Origin: Bacteroidales bacterium
Lineage (GTDB): Bacteria; Bacteroidota; Bacteroidia; Bacteroidales; GCA-2748055
Assembly (NCBI GenBank): GCA_023138875.1
Contig: JAGLOO010000015.1
Location: 1 to 64,000, forward strand
DNA: 64,000 nucleotides
Direction: 5' to 3'
The position numbers and the translations under genes were made by a program. A model generated the notes under the pieces. It was not told where the DNA came from and made no database searches. It was given only the letters and a program-made list of their open reading frames with translations. Positions 27,326 through 35,882 of this stretch are shown piece after piece; positions within the stretch are counted from its first letter, which is position 1; each line of letters opens with the position of its first letter.

Positions 27326-27446
27326 AGTGTTATTAAGTGATCTGGAAGCCCTTTTTATGTGCTGTAGGGTTTTCCCTGCAAAAGGGGTGTGCTTTTTGTA
27401 AAGAAAGTTGTAATTTGTTGTTGTAATTTTCATTTTTCATACACCC

Positions 27447-28193
27447 ATGACCACATATCAGTATCAAAAGAAGTGTTTTAAGGAGTATAAGGAGAGTATA
27501 AAATTTCCCGAACAGACTTCCTACCTGTATGGAAATCCGGTGAATACTGTGGTTCCTATGGAAGCGGCCATTGGCAAGGTTATGGTGATCGGGTCCTATC
27601 CTGCAGCAAAATTATATTTTGTCAACAGTATACCCGATGTACCTCTTTACGACTGCAATGCACCCTTCTCAGCAGAGCCGTACTTTGATGGATCGAGAAT
27701 AAGGAGCTCAGTTACCGGGCAGGAACTTTCTGAGCTAATACTGGAAACGATTGGAGTGAGTAGAGAACATTGCTGGCTTACCAGCCTGGTGAAGGTATTT
27801 CTGTTTGATGAGGATCATGTGAAGAAATATAATAGATTGGGTAAGACAGATACCCAGGAGAACAGATCGAAATTCATGGAGTATGCCAACAAAAGTCTTA
27901 AGTGGATCCGTCAGGAGATCGAAATAGCCAATCCGTATGTAATCATCCTTCTGGGAATCGAGGTTATTGCCAGCCTGCTCCTTGTATCCGAAGAAGAAGC
28001 AAGAACATATATGACAGGTAAGGTATTTGAAAAAAAGATTATCTGGAAGAACAGTAATTTCATCTGTTTACCCTCACCTGGTCTATTGATGGAAAGATCG
28101 GCCAGGAATCCCTGGCCGCGGAGCTTTGCACTAAAGATCGGACCAACGGCCCTGAAGGAGGTTGAAAGATTAAAGTCCTTACCCAGTATTTGA
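27447..28193 (+). CDS. Uracil-DNA glycosylase superfamily-like protein
   Basis: A 248-residue protein that looks like a distant uracil-DNA glycosylase fold member: VMVIGSYPAAKLYF in the position of the first catalytic motif, PFSAEPYFDGSR with a following SGQEL-like VTGQELSELI, HCWLTSLVKVFLF, a NPYVIILLGIEVI strand and LPSPG where the catalytic HPS loop would be. The water-activating Asp/Asn is not obvious and the His of HPS is absent, so excision activity is doubtful. It could be a repair enzyme with unusual specificity or a repurposed fold. The 3' end overlaps a decayed gene on the other strand. Confidence 0.62.
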   Translation: MTTYQYQKKCFKEYKESIKFPEQTSYLYGNPVNTVVPMEAAIGKVMVIGSYPAAKLYFVNSIPDVPLYDCNAPFSAEPYFDGSRIRSSVTGQELSELILETIGVSREHCWLTSLVKVFLFDEDHVKKYNRLGKTDTQENRSKFMEYANKSLKWIRQEIEIANPYVIILLGIEVIASLLLVSEEEARTYMTGKVFEKKIIWKNSNFICLPSPGLLMERSARNPWPRSFALKIGPTALKEVERLKSLPSI

Positions 28194-28380
28194 TTTCGTG
28201 TTGTCCGGTATTTTATGATTGGTCATGTATTCGCGGATCCTGTTGGCATGATCAACATCATTTCCGTTAAGCTTCTGAAATACAGATGATACTTGAGACT
28301 CTGTCCTGATCTTCAGGAAAACGTCTGTAAAAAAGCATATACAAGTCTGAAACATTCAATTCAAGCAAAATTGCTTCATC
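28179..28380 (-). pseudogene. Remnant of a ferritin-like (rubrerythrin-type) gene
   Basis: No intact gene is present, but reading the minus strand gives ILLELNVSDLYMLFYRRF followed by PEDQD in one frame. Then, after a frame change near 28280, VFQKLNGNDVDHANRIR and EYMTNHKIPD follow up to a TAA at 28179. These look like the first and last helices of a ferritin-like protein of the rubrerythrin type. The roughly 90 residues expected between them, with the metal-binding ExxH helix, are missing. It therefore looks like a gene that lost its middle by deletion and then gained a frameshift. I recognise the family by pattern only. Confidence 0.55.
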
Positions 28381-28427
28381 ACAACAGGGCTATAAAGGTT
28401 TTGCGCCCGAAATGTATAAAAAAGAAT

Positions 28428-28560
28428 CTAATCCCCGTTCCCGATCAAAATAAAGGAGCCCGGTAATATGGATGGTCATATTTTTTCAACGTTTCAATCT
28501 GTGCCGTTCTCAACGCTTTATGTCCGGCCCTTTTTTTAAATTGCTGTTTGATTTGAGAAG
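28428..28560 (-). pseudogene. Remnant of a CHAT-domain protein C-terminus
   Basis: On the minus strand the sequence encodes GHKALRTAQIETLKKY then DHPYYRA, followed after a one-base frame change by SFILIGNGD and a stop (TAG, complement of 28428-28430). This is the usual ending of CHAT caspase-like domains, where a KALRxAQ helix is followed by HPYYWAxFxLIG. Only about 45 codons remain. The rest would lie where the AT-rich radical SAM gene now starts, so insertion of that gene may have removed it. No complete start or active-site region is present. Confidence 0.6.
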
Positions 28561-28574
28561 GATAAAAAACAAAT

Positions 28575-29450
28575 ATGTTTAAAGAAACTACAGCAAAAAC
28601 AATATTATATTATCACGAACAACAATTTGCAACAAATTGGGATGCTAATATTTATCGTGGCTGTGGACATAATTGTAAGTATTGCTTTGCTCAGTATTCC
28701 CACAAGTATTTAGAAACCACCGATTTTTTCAATGATATATTTGTAAAATCTAATGCTCCTGAATTATTATATAAAGAATTAGGCAAAAAAGAGTGGGACA
28801 AATCCCCTGTAAATGTTTGCGGAATATCTGATTGTTACCAACCTGCAGAAGCGGAATATGAAATTATGCCAAAGGTTATAAAATCGTTTATTGCAAAAAG
28901 AAATCCTTTAGTAATTGGCACAAAATCAATATTAATTCTTCGGGATATAGATTTAATAAAAGAGCTCAACAACATTGCTGAGGTTTCCATTATTATTTCA
29001 GTTTCGACATTAGATGAAGCAAAAAGAAAGTTAATAGAACCTGATGCATCACCAACAATCGAAAGATTAAAAATGTTAAAGAGATTTAAAGAAATTGGTT
29101 GTAAAACATCTGTTTTATTTATGCCGATAATCCCTTATATTTCTGATGACCAAGAAAATCTTGATGAAGTATTTCGAATTACAAAAGAATTTAATCTTGG
29201 TTCAATAAATGCCTGGTCATTACATTTGCGTGGTAATACTAAAAAAGTTTTTTATGATTTCCTGGAAACAAATTTTGCAAATTTATTACCAGAATACAGA
29301 AAACTGTATAAAAAAGGAAACGTTTCGAAAGAGTATAGTATAAATCTTCAGAAAAGAGTTAAAGCATTAAGGGATAAATATCAATTACATTCAGTGTATA
29401 AGTCTACAAGACCAGTAAATAAAGAAATACAATTGTCATTATTTAATTGA
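28575..29450 (+). CDS. Radical SAM protein, SplB-like
   Basis: A 291-residue radical SAM enzyme with the cluster motif Cys30-x3-Cys34-x2-Cys37 (RGCGHNCKYCFAQ). It resembles the COG1533/spore-photoproduct-lyase-like family, whose typical members cleave or modify nucleic-acid lesions or are uncharacterised. The C-terminal part (YKSTRPVNKEIQLSLFN) has no known motif. Base composition is strikingly AT-rich compared with every other gene in the window, with A/T-ending codons throughout. The gene sits beside two decayed genes. Both points suggest recent acquisition. The DNA substrate is not predictable. Confidence 0.85.
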   Translation: MFKETTAKTILYYHEQQFATNWDANIYRGCGHNCKYCFAQYSHKYLETTDFFNDIFVKSNAPELLYKELGKKEWDKSPVNVCGISDCYQPAEAEYEIMPKVIKSFIAKRNPLVIGTKSILILRDIDLIKELNNIAEVSIIISVSTLDEAKRKLIEPDASPTIERLKMLKRFKEIGCKTSVLFMPIIPYISDDQENLDEVFRITKEFNLGSINAWSLHLRGNTKKVFYDFLETNFANLLPEYRKLYKKGNVSKEYSINLQKRVKALRDKYQLHSVYKSTRPVNKEIQLSLFN

Positions 29451-29451
29451 A

Positions 29452-30771
29452 TCAGATCCCGCTGAAGTCGATATTGTCAAACACCAGCGAGGGGGTTCTC
29501 CAGGCTGATCCTTCATATACATCACTACCTACAGCAACCAGGTCTTTCCAGAATTGGTTGAAGTTCCCGGTTATGTTCATTTCGGAAACAGGTTGAGTCA
29601 GCTTGCCATTTTCTACGAGGAAACCTTCGATCCCATAGGAAAAATCGCCGGTAGAGCCATTGCTGTTGCCACCGTTGAACCCGGTTACAAAAATAGCCTT
29701 GTCCATAGAAGCAATCAATTCCTGGAGATCCTTATCGCCCGGTTTAAACACCAGGTTGGTGGTATCACCGGAAGTGGGTTCCATGTCCAGTTTCTTTCCA
29801 TAGTAGGTGTCGATGTAATAGCTCTTCAAAACACCCTGTTCAATGATGGCCCTTTTTTTTGTGGCAAGACCTTCCCTGTCGAACAGCCTGGATCCACGTC
29901 CGGATACAATGAATGGATCGTCCACAATGGTTAACAGGTCAGAACCTATTTTCTCACCAGCCATATCGATCAGGAAGGAATTTTTCTGCTGGATAGACCT
30001 GCCGTTCAATGCTGAGATGAGGGGCTGGATGGTTCTTCCTGCAAGCCTGTTCTCAACGATCATGGGCATCTTTCCGGAGTTGATCTTCTCCTGGCCCAGC
30101 TTATCAAGGGCCCTTTTCAGCGCCTGTTCTCCAATACCTTCCTTGATCAGCTGGTTGTGAAAGATAGATGTCTCATACCAGAAGGATTGTGGCCGGGCGT
30201 CGCCACTTTTCACCGAAACGGATGCAACCAGTGAATAATAGGAGTTTTCAGTGTCTCCTTCAAAACCGTTGCTGGTGACCATCACATTTCCGCTCGTGCC
30301 ATCACTATAGGTGGCAGTGATGGAAATGATCCTCTCATCCTTTCCAAGCACCTCTTTTTCAACATTAAACGCATGGTTAATTTTCTGTTGAGGATCGATG
30401 GATTCAAAGGCTTCATCCATGGTTTTCAGATCTTCACCACCTCCTTTGTAATATAGTTCAGGATCGGGAAGGGACCGGAACTCATCTTCGGAAAGGTATT
30501 TTGTACCGGCGATGGCCTCTTCAATGAATCTGCCCAGTTCTTTTTTGTTATTCAGCCTGTTGGTGGAGTGACTGGAATATTTATTATCCACATATAGACT
30601 GATCCTCATGTTGTTGCGGTTGGCTTCCTCCAGCTTATCGATTTTCTCATCCCTCACTTCAACCCGGCTGCTGTTATTATTTGAAATTGAAACACTGGCC
30701 TGCTGGGCTCCGTTATCAAGGGCATGTTGCATGGCCCATCTTGCTATATTATATTTTTCGTCTTTGGTCAT
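29452..30771 (-). CDS. TldE/PmbA-like metalloprotease subunit
   Basis: A 439-residue member of the TldD/PmbA family that lacks the HExxxH zinc motif of TldD, as TldE (PmbA) proteins do. Recognisable parts are the N-terminal alpha/beta region, FLIDMAGEKIGSDLLTIVDD near the middle and GDFSYGIEGFLVENG near the end. TldD/TldE heterodimers degrade or process peptides, such as unfolded peptides and microcin or gyrase-related substrates in E. coli. The gene starts 18 bases after the partner TldD gene's stop on the same strand. It shows no signal peptide, unlike its partner, which is puzzling if they form one complex. Confidence 0.88.
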   Translation of the reverse strand: MTKDEKYNIARWAMQHALDNGAQQASVSISNNNSSRVEVRDEKIDKLEEANRNNMRISLYVDNKYSSHSTNRLNNKKELGRFIEEAIAGTKYLSEDEFRSLPDPELYYKGGGEDLKTMDEAFESIDPQQKINHAFNVEKEVLGKDERIISITATYSDGTSGNVMVTSNGFEGDTENSYYSLVASVSVKSGDARPQSFWYETSIFHNQLIKEGIGEQALKRALDKLGQEKINSGKMPMIVENRLAGRTIQPLISALNGRSIQQKNSFLIDMAGEKIGSDLLTIVDDPFIVSGRGSRLFDREGLATKKRAIIEQGVLKSYYIDTYYGKKLDMEPTSGDTTNLVFKPGDKDLQELIASMDKAIFVTGFNGGNSNGSTGDFSYGIEGFLVENGKLTQPVSEMNITGNFNQFWKDLVAVGSDVYEGSAWRTPSLVFDNIDFSGI

Positions 30772-30789
30772 GATGTAAAATTTTCAAGA

Positions 30790-32316
30790 TTATGCACTTA
30801 TTCCTCCAACGGTAAGTTTCTTAACCAGGACGGTGGGAAGACCCATGGTCACGGGAACAGATTGTCCTCCTTTACCACACATCCATGTTCCGTTGTCGGT
30901 TTTATAATCACCGGCAGCCATGGTGATATCTGCAAGAGCCTGTGGTCCGTTGCCAATGATATTGATGTCCTTGATGGGCTGTGTAAGCTCTCCTTTTTCG
31001 ATCAGATAGCCCGATTTTACGAAAAAGGTAAAATCTCCGGCACCTATGTTCACCTGGCCGTTGCTGAAATTGTCTACATACACTCCATAGTCAACACTTG
31101 AAATAATGTCCTCACGGGAATGGGGTCCGGATTCCATATAGGTGCAACGCATCCTTGGCAATGGCACATGCCTGAAAGATTCTCTGCGGCCGTTCCCGGT
31201 CGGATCAACACCATAGAAATTGGAACTGATGCGGTCGTGAATATAACTATCCAGAACACCGTCTTTAACCAGGTAGATCTTCTTCACATCATTTCCTTCG
31301 TCGTCAATGTTGATGGAGCCCCGGTTGTTCTCCAGCGTTCCGTCTTCAATGATATTGATGAAATCCTTTGCTATACTTTTACCCAATTTATCACTGAAGA
31401 TGGAAGTTTTTTTCCTGTTAAAATCGGCCTCAAAAGCATGGCCCATGGCCTCGTGCAGGAGTATTCCGGATCCACCGGCACCAAGTACCACGGGCATTTC
31501 ACCGGCTAATGGTTTGGTGGCACCGAAAAGAATATTCGTCCTGTCAATGGCTTCTTGTGCAATTTCATCCACCAGGTCGTCACTCAACCACTCAAAGCCC
31601 TTCCTGAATGAGCGTGCACTCGATCCGTTCTCAATCTGACCGTCTTGCTCCATGACACATCTTACCCGGAAACTGGCCAGGGGACGGTAGTCATAGGTGA
31701 ACATACCCTCTGAATTGTAAAACATCACGTAAGCGGTTTCATCAGCGAGGGAGGCATTTACCTTTGTAACCTTCTCATCCATCTCAAAGACCCTGTCGTT
31801 GATCTTCTGAACATAAGGGATCTTATCCTCAACCGAAACATTTTCCCATTTTTGCGAAATCTTATAATAGTTCGGCGGGATTTTTTCAAGGCTCTCACCC
31901 TGGTTAAAAGTCATGGGATCGCTGGCAATATTGGCAGCGGTTTTGGCCACTTTCAGCATATCTTGCTGACTGATATTCTCTGTATAGGCAAATCCTGTCT
32001 GATCTCCCTTTAATACCCGGACCCCCATTCCATAATCCACATTGGAATAAGCCCTGTTCACCTTACCATCTTCAAGGGCAAGTGTGTTGGATATTTTATG
32101 CTCGAAGAAGAGGTCGGCATAATCCCCTCCTTTGGCCATGGCTGCTGAAATCACTTTCTGCAGCATCTGCGGAGTTACCTCAAAATGGTCGAGAAAGCTT
32201 TTCAAATCAGGTGAAAGTTGAATGTTCCGGCATGAATGCAACAAGGGGGGCAAAATCATGGTTCCTGCCACAGTTACACCGCCTGTTTTTATAAAACTGC
32301 GTCTGGTTTGAATCAT
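30790..32316 (-). CDS. tldD: TldD-like metalloprotease with twin-arginine signal
   Basis: A 508-residue TldD homologue with an intact zinc motif, HEAMGH (His288, Glu289, His293). Unlike the cytoplasmic TldD of E. coli, it begins with a twin-arginine signal (TRRSFIKTGG, a hydrophobic region, then PPLLHSC). The Cys could be a lipidation site, although the lipobox LLHSC is atypical. Export would place it in the periplasm, so its substrates may differ from E. coli's. Its partner gene follows 18 bases later. The gene diverges from the lipoprotein gene at 32486, sharing a 169-bp promoter region. Confidence 0.88.
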   Translation of the reverse strand: MIQTRRSFIKTGGVTVAGTMILPPLLHSCRNIQLSPDLKSFLDHFEVTPQMLQKVISAAMAKGGDYADLFFEHKISNTLALEDGKVNRAYSNVDYGMGVRVLKGDQTGFAYTENISQQDMLKVAKTAANIASDPMTFNQGESLEKIPPNYYKISQKWENVSVEDKIPYVQKINDRVFEMDEKVTKVNASLADETAYVMFYNSEGMFTYDYRPLASFRVRCVMEQDGQIENGSSARSFRKGFEWLSDDLVDEIAQEAIDRTNILFGATKPLAGEMPVVLGAGGSGILLHEAMGHAFEADFNRKKTSIFSDKLGKSIAKDFINIIEDGTLENNRGSINIDDEGNDVKKIYLVKDGVLDSYIHDRISSNFYGVDPTGNGRRESFRHVPLPRMRCTYMESGPHSREDIISSVDYGVYVDNFSNGQVNIGAGDFTFFVKSGYLIEKGELTQPIKDINIIGNGPQALADITMAAGDYKTDNGTWMCGKGGQSVPVTMGLPTVLVKKLTVGGISA

Positions 32317-32458
32317 CTTTTATCTGTTTTGGATGTAACATATAACTTTTAGCTTATAAGGCAGTCAATGTACAATTTTTCAATGGAATAGGAAATATGC
32401 TACAGAGCCTGTGAAACGGAGTTTAACATATTTTATACTACTTTTATTTATCTTTGAT

Positions 32459-32466
32459 ATGAAATC
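32459..32466 (+). promoter_or_regulatory. Candidate -7 box for the DUF1080 operon
   Basis: TATCTTTG matches TAnnTTTG exactly and lies 19 bases before the ATG at 32486. No TTTG is found at the standard -33 distance. It would drive the three genes to 35866. Confidence 0.5.
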
Positions 32467-32485
32467 CTAACCAAAACCCATCATT

Positions 32486-33922
32486 ATGAAATTCATAAAA
32501 CTACTACCATTGGTACTTGGAGCGTTTGTTTTGTTCGGGTGCAACTCCAATGACTGGATTACCCTGTTTGACGGAGAGACCCTGGAGGGCTGGAAAGCTT
32601 CTGAAAACATTGATTCCTGGAAGATTGAAGACGGGGCTATTGTAACGGCCGGAACCCGTTCCCATCTCTTTTATGACGGGGAGGCAATGGACCATATTTT
32701 TAAGAATTTTGAATTTATGGTGGATGTAATGACCAAACCCGGAGCCAATTCGGGGATCTATATCCATACCGAATACCAGGAAGAGGGATGGCCTGCAAAA
32801 GGGTATGAATGCCAGGTAATCAATTCCAATCCACCAACTGATCCCGGAGGTTATGTGGAACATAAAATGACAGGCAGTATTTATGCCATTCGAAATGTTT
32901 GGAAATCTCCGGTTCCTGATCATGAATGGTTCAATTATCGTATTGTGGTGCAGGGCAAGACCATCAGAACCTACATCAATGATGAGCTGATTGCTGAATA
33001 CACCGAACCGGACGAGATCTACAGGAGCGGAAATATGCAGGAAAGGGTTTTATCCTCAGGCACATTTGCTTTTCAGTGCCATGATCCGGGCAGCGTGGTT
33101 TCCTATAAAAACATCAAAGTGAAACCATTGCCGGACGACCTTCCCACACCGGGAACCCCGCTGGATGACCTGGCATTTGAAGAGCTGCTCATCGACCTGG
33201 CCGGCCAAAATTTTCCGCTGATCGATCTGCACATTCATTTAAAGGGAGGACTCACAGAGGAAGCCGCCCTGGCAACTGCGCGAAAATATGGTTACACCTA
33301 TGGTTTTGCTGTGAATTGCGGACTGAAGATGGGATTTGAAACCGAAGAGGACCTGAATCAATATGTGGATGCCTATAAGCAATCTCCGCTTACATGGTTT
33401 GCCATGCAGGCAGAGGGACGGGAATGGCTGGACCTGTTTTCGAAGGAATCCATTTCCCGGTTTGACTATGTCTTCACCGATGCCATGACATGGACCAATG
33501 ACAGTGGGAAACGCATGCGTCTGTGGATAAAAGAAGAAACCGAGGTGGGAGATCCGCAGGATTTTATGGACCAGTTGGTGGATCGGATAGAAACCATCCT
33601 GGGCAATGAGCCCATCGACATTTATGTGAATCCCACCTTCCTGCCGGATGAGATCAATGACAGGTATGATGAACTCTGGACCGAACAGCGCATGGACCGG
33701 GTGATAAAGGCACTTGTAGATAACCAAGTAGCTTTTGAAATCAACAACCGGCTAATGATGCCCAGCCCGTCCTTTATTAATAGGGCAAAAGATGCCGGAG
33801 TAAAGTTCACCTTCGGGACCAATAATGGCGGGGCAGACGACCTCGGGCGAATGGATTATGCCATCGCAATGATCTCCGAGTGCGGCCTGACACCCGGAGA
33901 TATGTGGATGCCGGGGAAATAA
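32486..33922 (+). CDS. Lipoprotein fusing a DUF1080 domain to a PHP/amidohydrolase-like domain
   Basis: A 478-residue lipoprotein: signal peptide with lipobox LFGC (Cys19); a DUF1080 (3-keto-disaccharide hydrolase, concanavalin-like) domain at about 24-215 with WITLFDGETLEGW and ANSGIYIH; then a domain at about 235-478 that begins LIDLHIHLKGG and continues with KFTFGTNNG. The His-x-His pattern and Asp/Glu-rich spacing recall PHP or amidohydrolase-like metal hydrolases. DUF1080 enzymes are associated with hydrolysis of 3-keto-glycosides, so the fusion could couple two steps at the outer membrane. The next gene, an aldo/keto reductase, starts 36 bases later. The order of domains is the odd feature. 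Confidence 0.82.
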   Translation: MKFIKLLPLVLGAFVLFGCNSNDWITLFDGETLEGWKASENIDSWKIEDGAIVTAGTRSHLFYDGEAMDHIFKNFEFMVDVMTKPGANSGIYIHTEYQEEGWPAKGYECQVINSNPPTDPGGYVEHKMTGSIYAIRNVWKSPVPDHEWFNYRIVVQGKTIRTYINDELIAEYTEPDEIYRSGNMQERVLSSGTFAFQCHDPGSVVSYKNIKVKPLPDDLPTPGTPLDDLAFEELLIDLAGQNFPLIDLHIHLKGGLTEEAALATARKYGYTYGFAVNCGLKMGFETEEDLNQYVDAYKQSPLTWFAMQAEGREWLDLFSKESISRFDYVFTDAMTWTNDSGKRMRLWIKEETEVGDPQDFMDQLVDRIETILGNEPIDIYVNPTFLPDEINDRYDELWTEQRMDRVIKALVDNQVAFEINNRLMMPSPSFINRAKDAGVKFTFGTNNGGADDLGRMDYAIAMISECGLTPGDMWMPGK

Positions 33923-33958
33923 AATTATTACAGTAACTTACTGGCAAAACAAATAAGC

Positions 33959-34876
33959 ATGAAAAAGTTTGATCGTGACCGAAGGAAGTTCCTGGGAGCG
34001 CTTTCACTTGGAACAGCCCACCTCCTGTTTGAAAATCCATTATATGCTGTAGCGAACAGATTCTCGTCACCTGATCCCTTTCAGACTATAGCCTTGGGCA
34101 AGTCCGGGCTGAAAACAACATTGTTAGGTGTTGGAACGGGTGTTAGCGGAGGGAACCGGAGTTCTTTTCTTGCCAAGCAGGATGCCTCCAAAAGTGTGGC
34201 CACACTCAGGCATGCTTATGACAGGGGATTCCGTATGTTTGATTGTGCTGATTTATACGGAACCCATGGTCTGGTGGCTGAGGCGCTGAAAGGCATGGAC
34301 CGGGAAAAGCTTACTCTTTCCTCAAAAATTTGGACCCGCAAAGGAGGTATCCCTGAACCTGAACGGCCCGATGCTGATATTGTGATTGACCGTTTCCGCA
34401 AGGAACTGAATACCGATTATATCGACTTGGTACAGTTCCACTGTATGGCGGATTCGGACTGGACTGATTATATGAAGAAGCAGATGGATATCATGGATGA
34501 CCTGAAATCAAAGGGCATTATACGGGCCCATGGGGTTTCGATCCATTCACTGGATGCCATGAAGGCAGCCCTTGCAGATCCATGGGTGGATGTGATCCAT
34601 GCGAGGATCAATCCCTATGCTATAGCTATGGATAAGCCCGATCCCCAGGAGGTCGTGGAAGTGATCCACCAGTTGCATGCTTCAGGGAAGGGTGTGATAG
34701 GAATGAAGCTTCTTGGAAACGGGGAACTTAAAAATGAGAGTGACAAGATTGATCATTCAATCCGGTTTGTACTTGGTCTGGGCAGTGTGGATATGATGAT
34801 CGTAGGATTTGAGAATGAAGCACAGATCGATAACTGCATCGACAGGGTTGGGTTCGCGTTGAAGGAAATGATCTGA
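33959..34876 (+). CDS. Tat-exported aldo/keto reductase
   Basis: A 305-residue aldo/keto reductase with the tetrad residues visible: Asp and Tyr in FDCADLYGTHG, Lys in LSSKIWT and His in LVQFHCM. The N-terminus reads RDRRKFLGALSLGTAHLLF, a twin-arginine signal, so the enzyme should be folded with its nucleotide cofactor in the cytoplasm and then exported. It follows the DUF1080 gene and precedes an outer-membrane-type gene, separated by 36 and 9 bases. A periplasmic reductase acting on keto-sugars released by the lipoprotein is a reasonable but unproved role. Confidence 0.9.
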   Translation: MKKFDRDRRKFLGALSLGTAHLLFENPLYAVANRFSSPDPFQTIALGKSGLKTTLLGVGTGVSGGNRSSFLAKQDASKSVATLRHAYDRGFRMFDCADLYGTHGLVAEALKGMDREKLTLSSKIWTRKGGIPEPERPDADIVIDRFRKELNTDYIDLVQFHCMADSDWTDYMKKQMDIMDDLKSKGIIRAHGVSIHSLDAMKAALADPWVDVIHARINPYAIAMDKPDPQEVVEVIHQLHASGKGVIGMKLLGNGELKNESDKIDHSIRFVLGLGSVDMMIVGFENEAQIDNCIDRVGFALKEMI

Positions 34877-34885
34877 TTTAATCAG

Positions 34886-35866
34886 GTGGTGAGAAGATTC
34901 ATTGCTTATATCGGTCTGGTGTTTTTTGCATCCCTGTACAGTACTGCACAAACCCCGGAGTTTTACCTGGGATTTGACCAGATTCTGGATAACCGGGAGT
35001 ATTTTACCCCCTATGCCAAACACCAGACCATCTTCGGGGCACGCATTAATGCCGGTGCCTCTTTTTCACTTGATTCGGTCCATTCGGTGCATGCCGGCAT
35101 CAACTATATGTACGAGTTTGGAGGGGAATTGCTGGGAGTTGAACCGCAAATTGACCTCTATTACAGATACAAGACGGAAAACCTGCAGATCTATTTTGGA
35201 TCGTTCCCACGCAGGGACCTGATGAACTATCCCCTTTTTCTTTTAACGGATTCCCTGGATTACTACCGTCCCAATATAGAAGGAGCTTCCATTCGTTATA
35301 GCTGGGATTGGGGAACGGTGCATGGATGGGTAGACTGGACCGGAAGGGCATCGGAAGATACCCGGGAATCTATACTTGCAGGGATCGATGCAACCTTCCG
35401 GGCAGGGTTGTTCTATTTCTCACCCACCTTGACCCGGTACCACCTGGCCCGCAGTGAGGCAGCAGATGATCATAACCACATCAGGGACGATGGGGCCATC
35501 ATGCTGCTTGCAGGGATCGATTTGTCTGATCGCATACCCCTGGACCTGTTTAATTTTGCATCCGGACTGGCCACCACCTACGAGCGGACCATGCCCTCAG
35601 ATTACCTGCTGTTCAACGGTTGGTTTTCGCAGCTGGATATGAAAAGATCCATCTTCGGGATTAAAGGGATCTACTACCTGGGAGATTCATCTCCACTTTT
35701 GTATGGCGAGCCACTTTACAGTTCGGGCAATTATGGCAGGTTGGATTTTTTTGTGGATCCGTTCAAAAATCCCAGAATATCATCCAAATTTGGATGGAAC
35801 CTTCATTTCCTTCCGGGAGAAGGAATTTTGCATTCCCAGCAGATCCTGATCCACATCAGCTTGTAG
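34886..35866 (+). CDS. Exported beta-rich protein, probable outer-membrane barrel
   Basis: A 326-residue protein starting at GTG (34886; a second GTG follows at once, and no ATG lies upstream before an in-frame stop). It has a signal peptide (FASLYSTAQ) and then alternating hydrophobic and aromatic strands, for example IDLYYRYKTENLQIYFGS and YFSPTLTRYHLARSE. It ends in a hydrophobic C-terminal strand (SQQILIHISL), as outer-membrane barrels do. I do not recognise a family. It is the third gene of the DUF1080/reductase operon and may serve as a porin or anchor. Confidence 0.65.
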   Translation: MVRRFIAYIGLVFFASLYSTAQTPEFYLGFDQILDNREYFTPYAKHQTIFGARINAGASFSLDSVHSVHAGINYMYEFGGELLGVEPQIDLYYRYKTENLQIYFGSFPRRDLMNYPLFLLTDSLDYYRPNIEGASIRYSWDWGTVHGWVDWTGRASEDTRESILAGIDATFRAGLFYFSPTLTRYHLARSEAADDHNHIRDDGAIMLLAGIDLSDRIPLDLFNFASGLATTYERTMPSDYLLFNGWFSQLDMKRSIFGIKGIYYLGDSSPLLYGEPLYSSGNYGRLDFFVDPFKNPRISSKFGWNLHFLPGEGILHSQQILIHISL

Positions 35867-35882
35867 CATTCCACTTTCAAAT

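Noticed and set aside
27340-27400. Stem-like sequence after the system B adaptor (AGGGTTTTCCCT with flanking CCCTTTTT and AAAAGGGG)
   Set aside because: Pairings are partial and the T run is interrupted; the terminator call would be a guess.
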